64,000 nt of DNA from Paulinella micropora (Eukaryota > Cercozoa > Imbricatea > Euglyphida): the NCBI GenBank assembly GCA_009731375.1, contig BJOX01000251.1, forward strand, positions 116,905 to 180,904, written 5' to 3'. The notes under the pieces are model-generated. The model saw nothing but the letters and a program-made list of their open reading frames with translations, did not search any database and was not told the origin of the DNA. Below, in pieces: positions 63,198 to 64,000 of this stretch. How positions within the stretch are numbered: the stretch's first letter is position 1; every line of letters begins with the position of its first letter. The position numbers were made by a program, and so were the translations under genes.

Positions 63198-64000
63198 TCA
63201 GTGGGAGGGGGGGAAGAGAGGAGGCAAAAGGCCGCGCGGGGCTCCATATAAACGGAAGAGCCAACAGCACATATTGCCTGATTGCAGCGTCCAGAGCAGC
63301 GAGGCGCGCCTTTCTCGGCCCACGAGCCAGGCTAGTTCGGCCGTGAACACGTCCTTTGTCAGGGCCTTGTCGCCCGCGTAGAAACGGAGCGACTGCAGCG
63401 CGCCCCGGCCGAGGTACAGAGTTACCGCCAGGAGGGAGCCGGCGCAAGGGTCCAGCGCGCGCACGGCCAGTTCCAGCGCGCGCTGGTTGCCGTGCAACAT
63501 GCCGCAAAAGTCCGCGTAGCAGAGCTGGTAGTGCGGCGGGCCGGGGTCGAGCTTGGCGCGGCGGGCCAGAAACTCTTCGAACGAGCCGGGATGCACCTTT
63601 AGGCCCGGCGCTTGCAAAGCCCGCAGCTTCTCACAAGTGTTAGCACACAGGTTGGGCACGTCGGCCTGGAGCGGGCAGGGTGTGCGAGCCCGCAGCGTGC
63701 GGAAGGAGCAGCCATCGCTGCCCTCCAGCAGCAGCACGGAGGCCGCCGCCAGTTGCCGAACTTTTATTAGGGCCGCCAGCTCTGCCGCCAGACGCTCGTT
63801 GCAAGCGGATTTGAAGCGGCGGTCTCTGTCCTGGTTGTACAAGTCCACCGACGTCTGCAACGGTGGCTCGGGGGAAGCAAGGACGTTCCGCCGCCGCCTC
63901 TCTCCCCCCACGCGGGCTTCCGCCTCGTAGCGCAGGCGTTGGTCCAGCAGGGGCACTGGCACGTATTCGCTCTTGTCCGCGTATTTCCCGTGCCCTGTGT
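63198..64000 (-). CDS. Viral-type hypothetical protein, 5' end beyond window
   Basis: Open through the right edge (in-frame residues KYADKSEYVPVPLLDQRL), so the start lies outside. Contains SVDLYNQDRDRRFKSACNER, LLLEGSDGCSFRTLRA, VPNLCANTCEKL and LCYADFCGMLHGN. The order 'LLEGxDG ... VPN ... DxCG' is reminiscent of a methyltransferase-like family found in algae and giant viruses, but the match is from memory and weak. Ends LYGAPRGLLPPLFPPSH. Confidence 0.5.
   Translation of the reverse strand, partial: TGHGKYADKSEYVPVPLLDQRLRYEAEARVGGERRRRNVLASPEPPLQTSVDLYNQDRDRRFKSACNERLAAELAALIKVRQLAAASVLLLEGSDGCSFRTLRARTPCPLQADVPNLCANTCEKLRALQAPGLKVHPGSFEEFLARRAKLDPGPPHYQLCYADFCGMLHGNQRALELAVRALDPCAGSLLAVTLYLGRGALQSLRFYAGDKALTKDVFTAELAWLVGRERRASLLWTLQSGNMCCWLFRLYGAPRGLLPPLFPPSH

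Overview
The window is nuclear eukaryotic DNA. It has spliceosomal introns with AG/GT borders, tRNA-derived SINEs, MITE-like foldback elements and extremely abundant simple repeats: (GATA)n/(TATC)n, (CATA)n, (CTTA)n, (ATT)n, (AGT)n, (GAA)n and (TATG)n. The exact host lineage cannot be read from the sequence; an invertebrate-type or protist genome is an inference. At least 16 N gaps interrupt the assembly, and most follow long G, C or T homopolymers (for example 4724-4952, 30294-30846, 32046-32975, 39960-40858, 52650-52858, 59374-59458). Small indels near homopolymers may therefore be assembly errors.

Region 1 (about 1-43.5 kb) is one large plus-strand host gene made of about 30 tiny exons buried in microsatellite introns. 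Reading splice borders by eye gives exons from 4351 to a stop codon at 43511-43513. Their phases match across all but one junction and encode roughly 830 codons. The first half of the protein is heptad-rich and coiled-coil-like. The middle is a Pro-rich segment with about 13 copies of a '[12 protein letters not shown]'-like repeat. The end is basic and Ser/Pro-rich, and the last exon begins [16 protein letters not shown]. The most striking pattern is that almost every exon is accompanied by an array of partial copies of itself, usually the 3' half plus the splice donor, embedded in the local simple repeat. The largest array, at about 33.0-36.4 kb, holds about 30 copies of one exon.

Between exons lie dispersed elements: a tRNA-derived SINE family (five copies), a second SINE-like family (three copies), a third dispersed family near 1.9-2.4 and 25.6-26.3 kb, a MITE family (8.66 and 24.29 kb), several perfect or near-perfect foldbacks, and two short satellite arrays (40.9-42.0 kb).

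Region 2 (43.5-46.0 kb) is an AT-rich non-coding transition containing a TIR element, a GC hairpin and a (GA)n tract.

Region 3 (46.0-64.0 kb) is quite different: GC-rich, intronless, densely packed genes on both strands, typical of a large double-stranded DNA virus. It carries a complete class Ia ribonucleotide reductase small subunit, a Ser/Thr protein kinase, a tandem pair of divergent kinase-like paralogues, an HNH endonuclease, a Sel1-repeat protein, F-box/LRR-like genes, remnants of an origin-binding-protein-type helicase, and an array of eight regular (plus one degenerate) AT-rich palindromes (49162-49306) that looks like a replication-origin or homologous-repeat element. Several of these genes are broken by frameshifts or an in-frame stop while others are intact. 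I interpret this as a partly decayed endogenous large DNA virus (Nucleocytoviricota-like; the family is not determined). An assembly join between host and virus sequence must be excluded.
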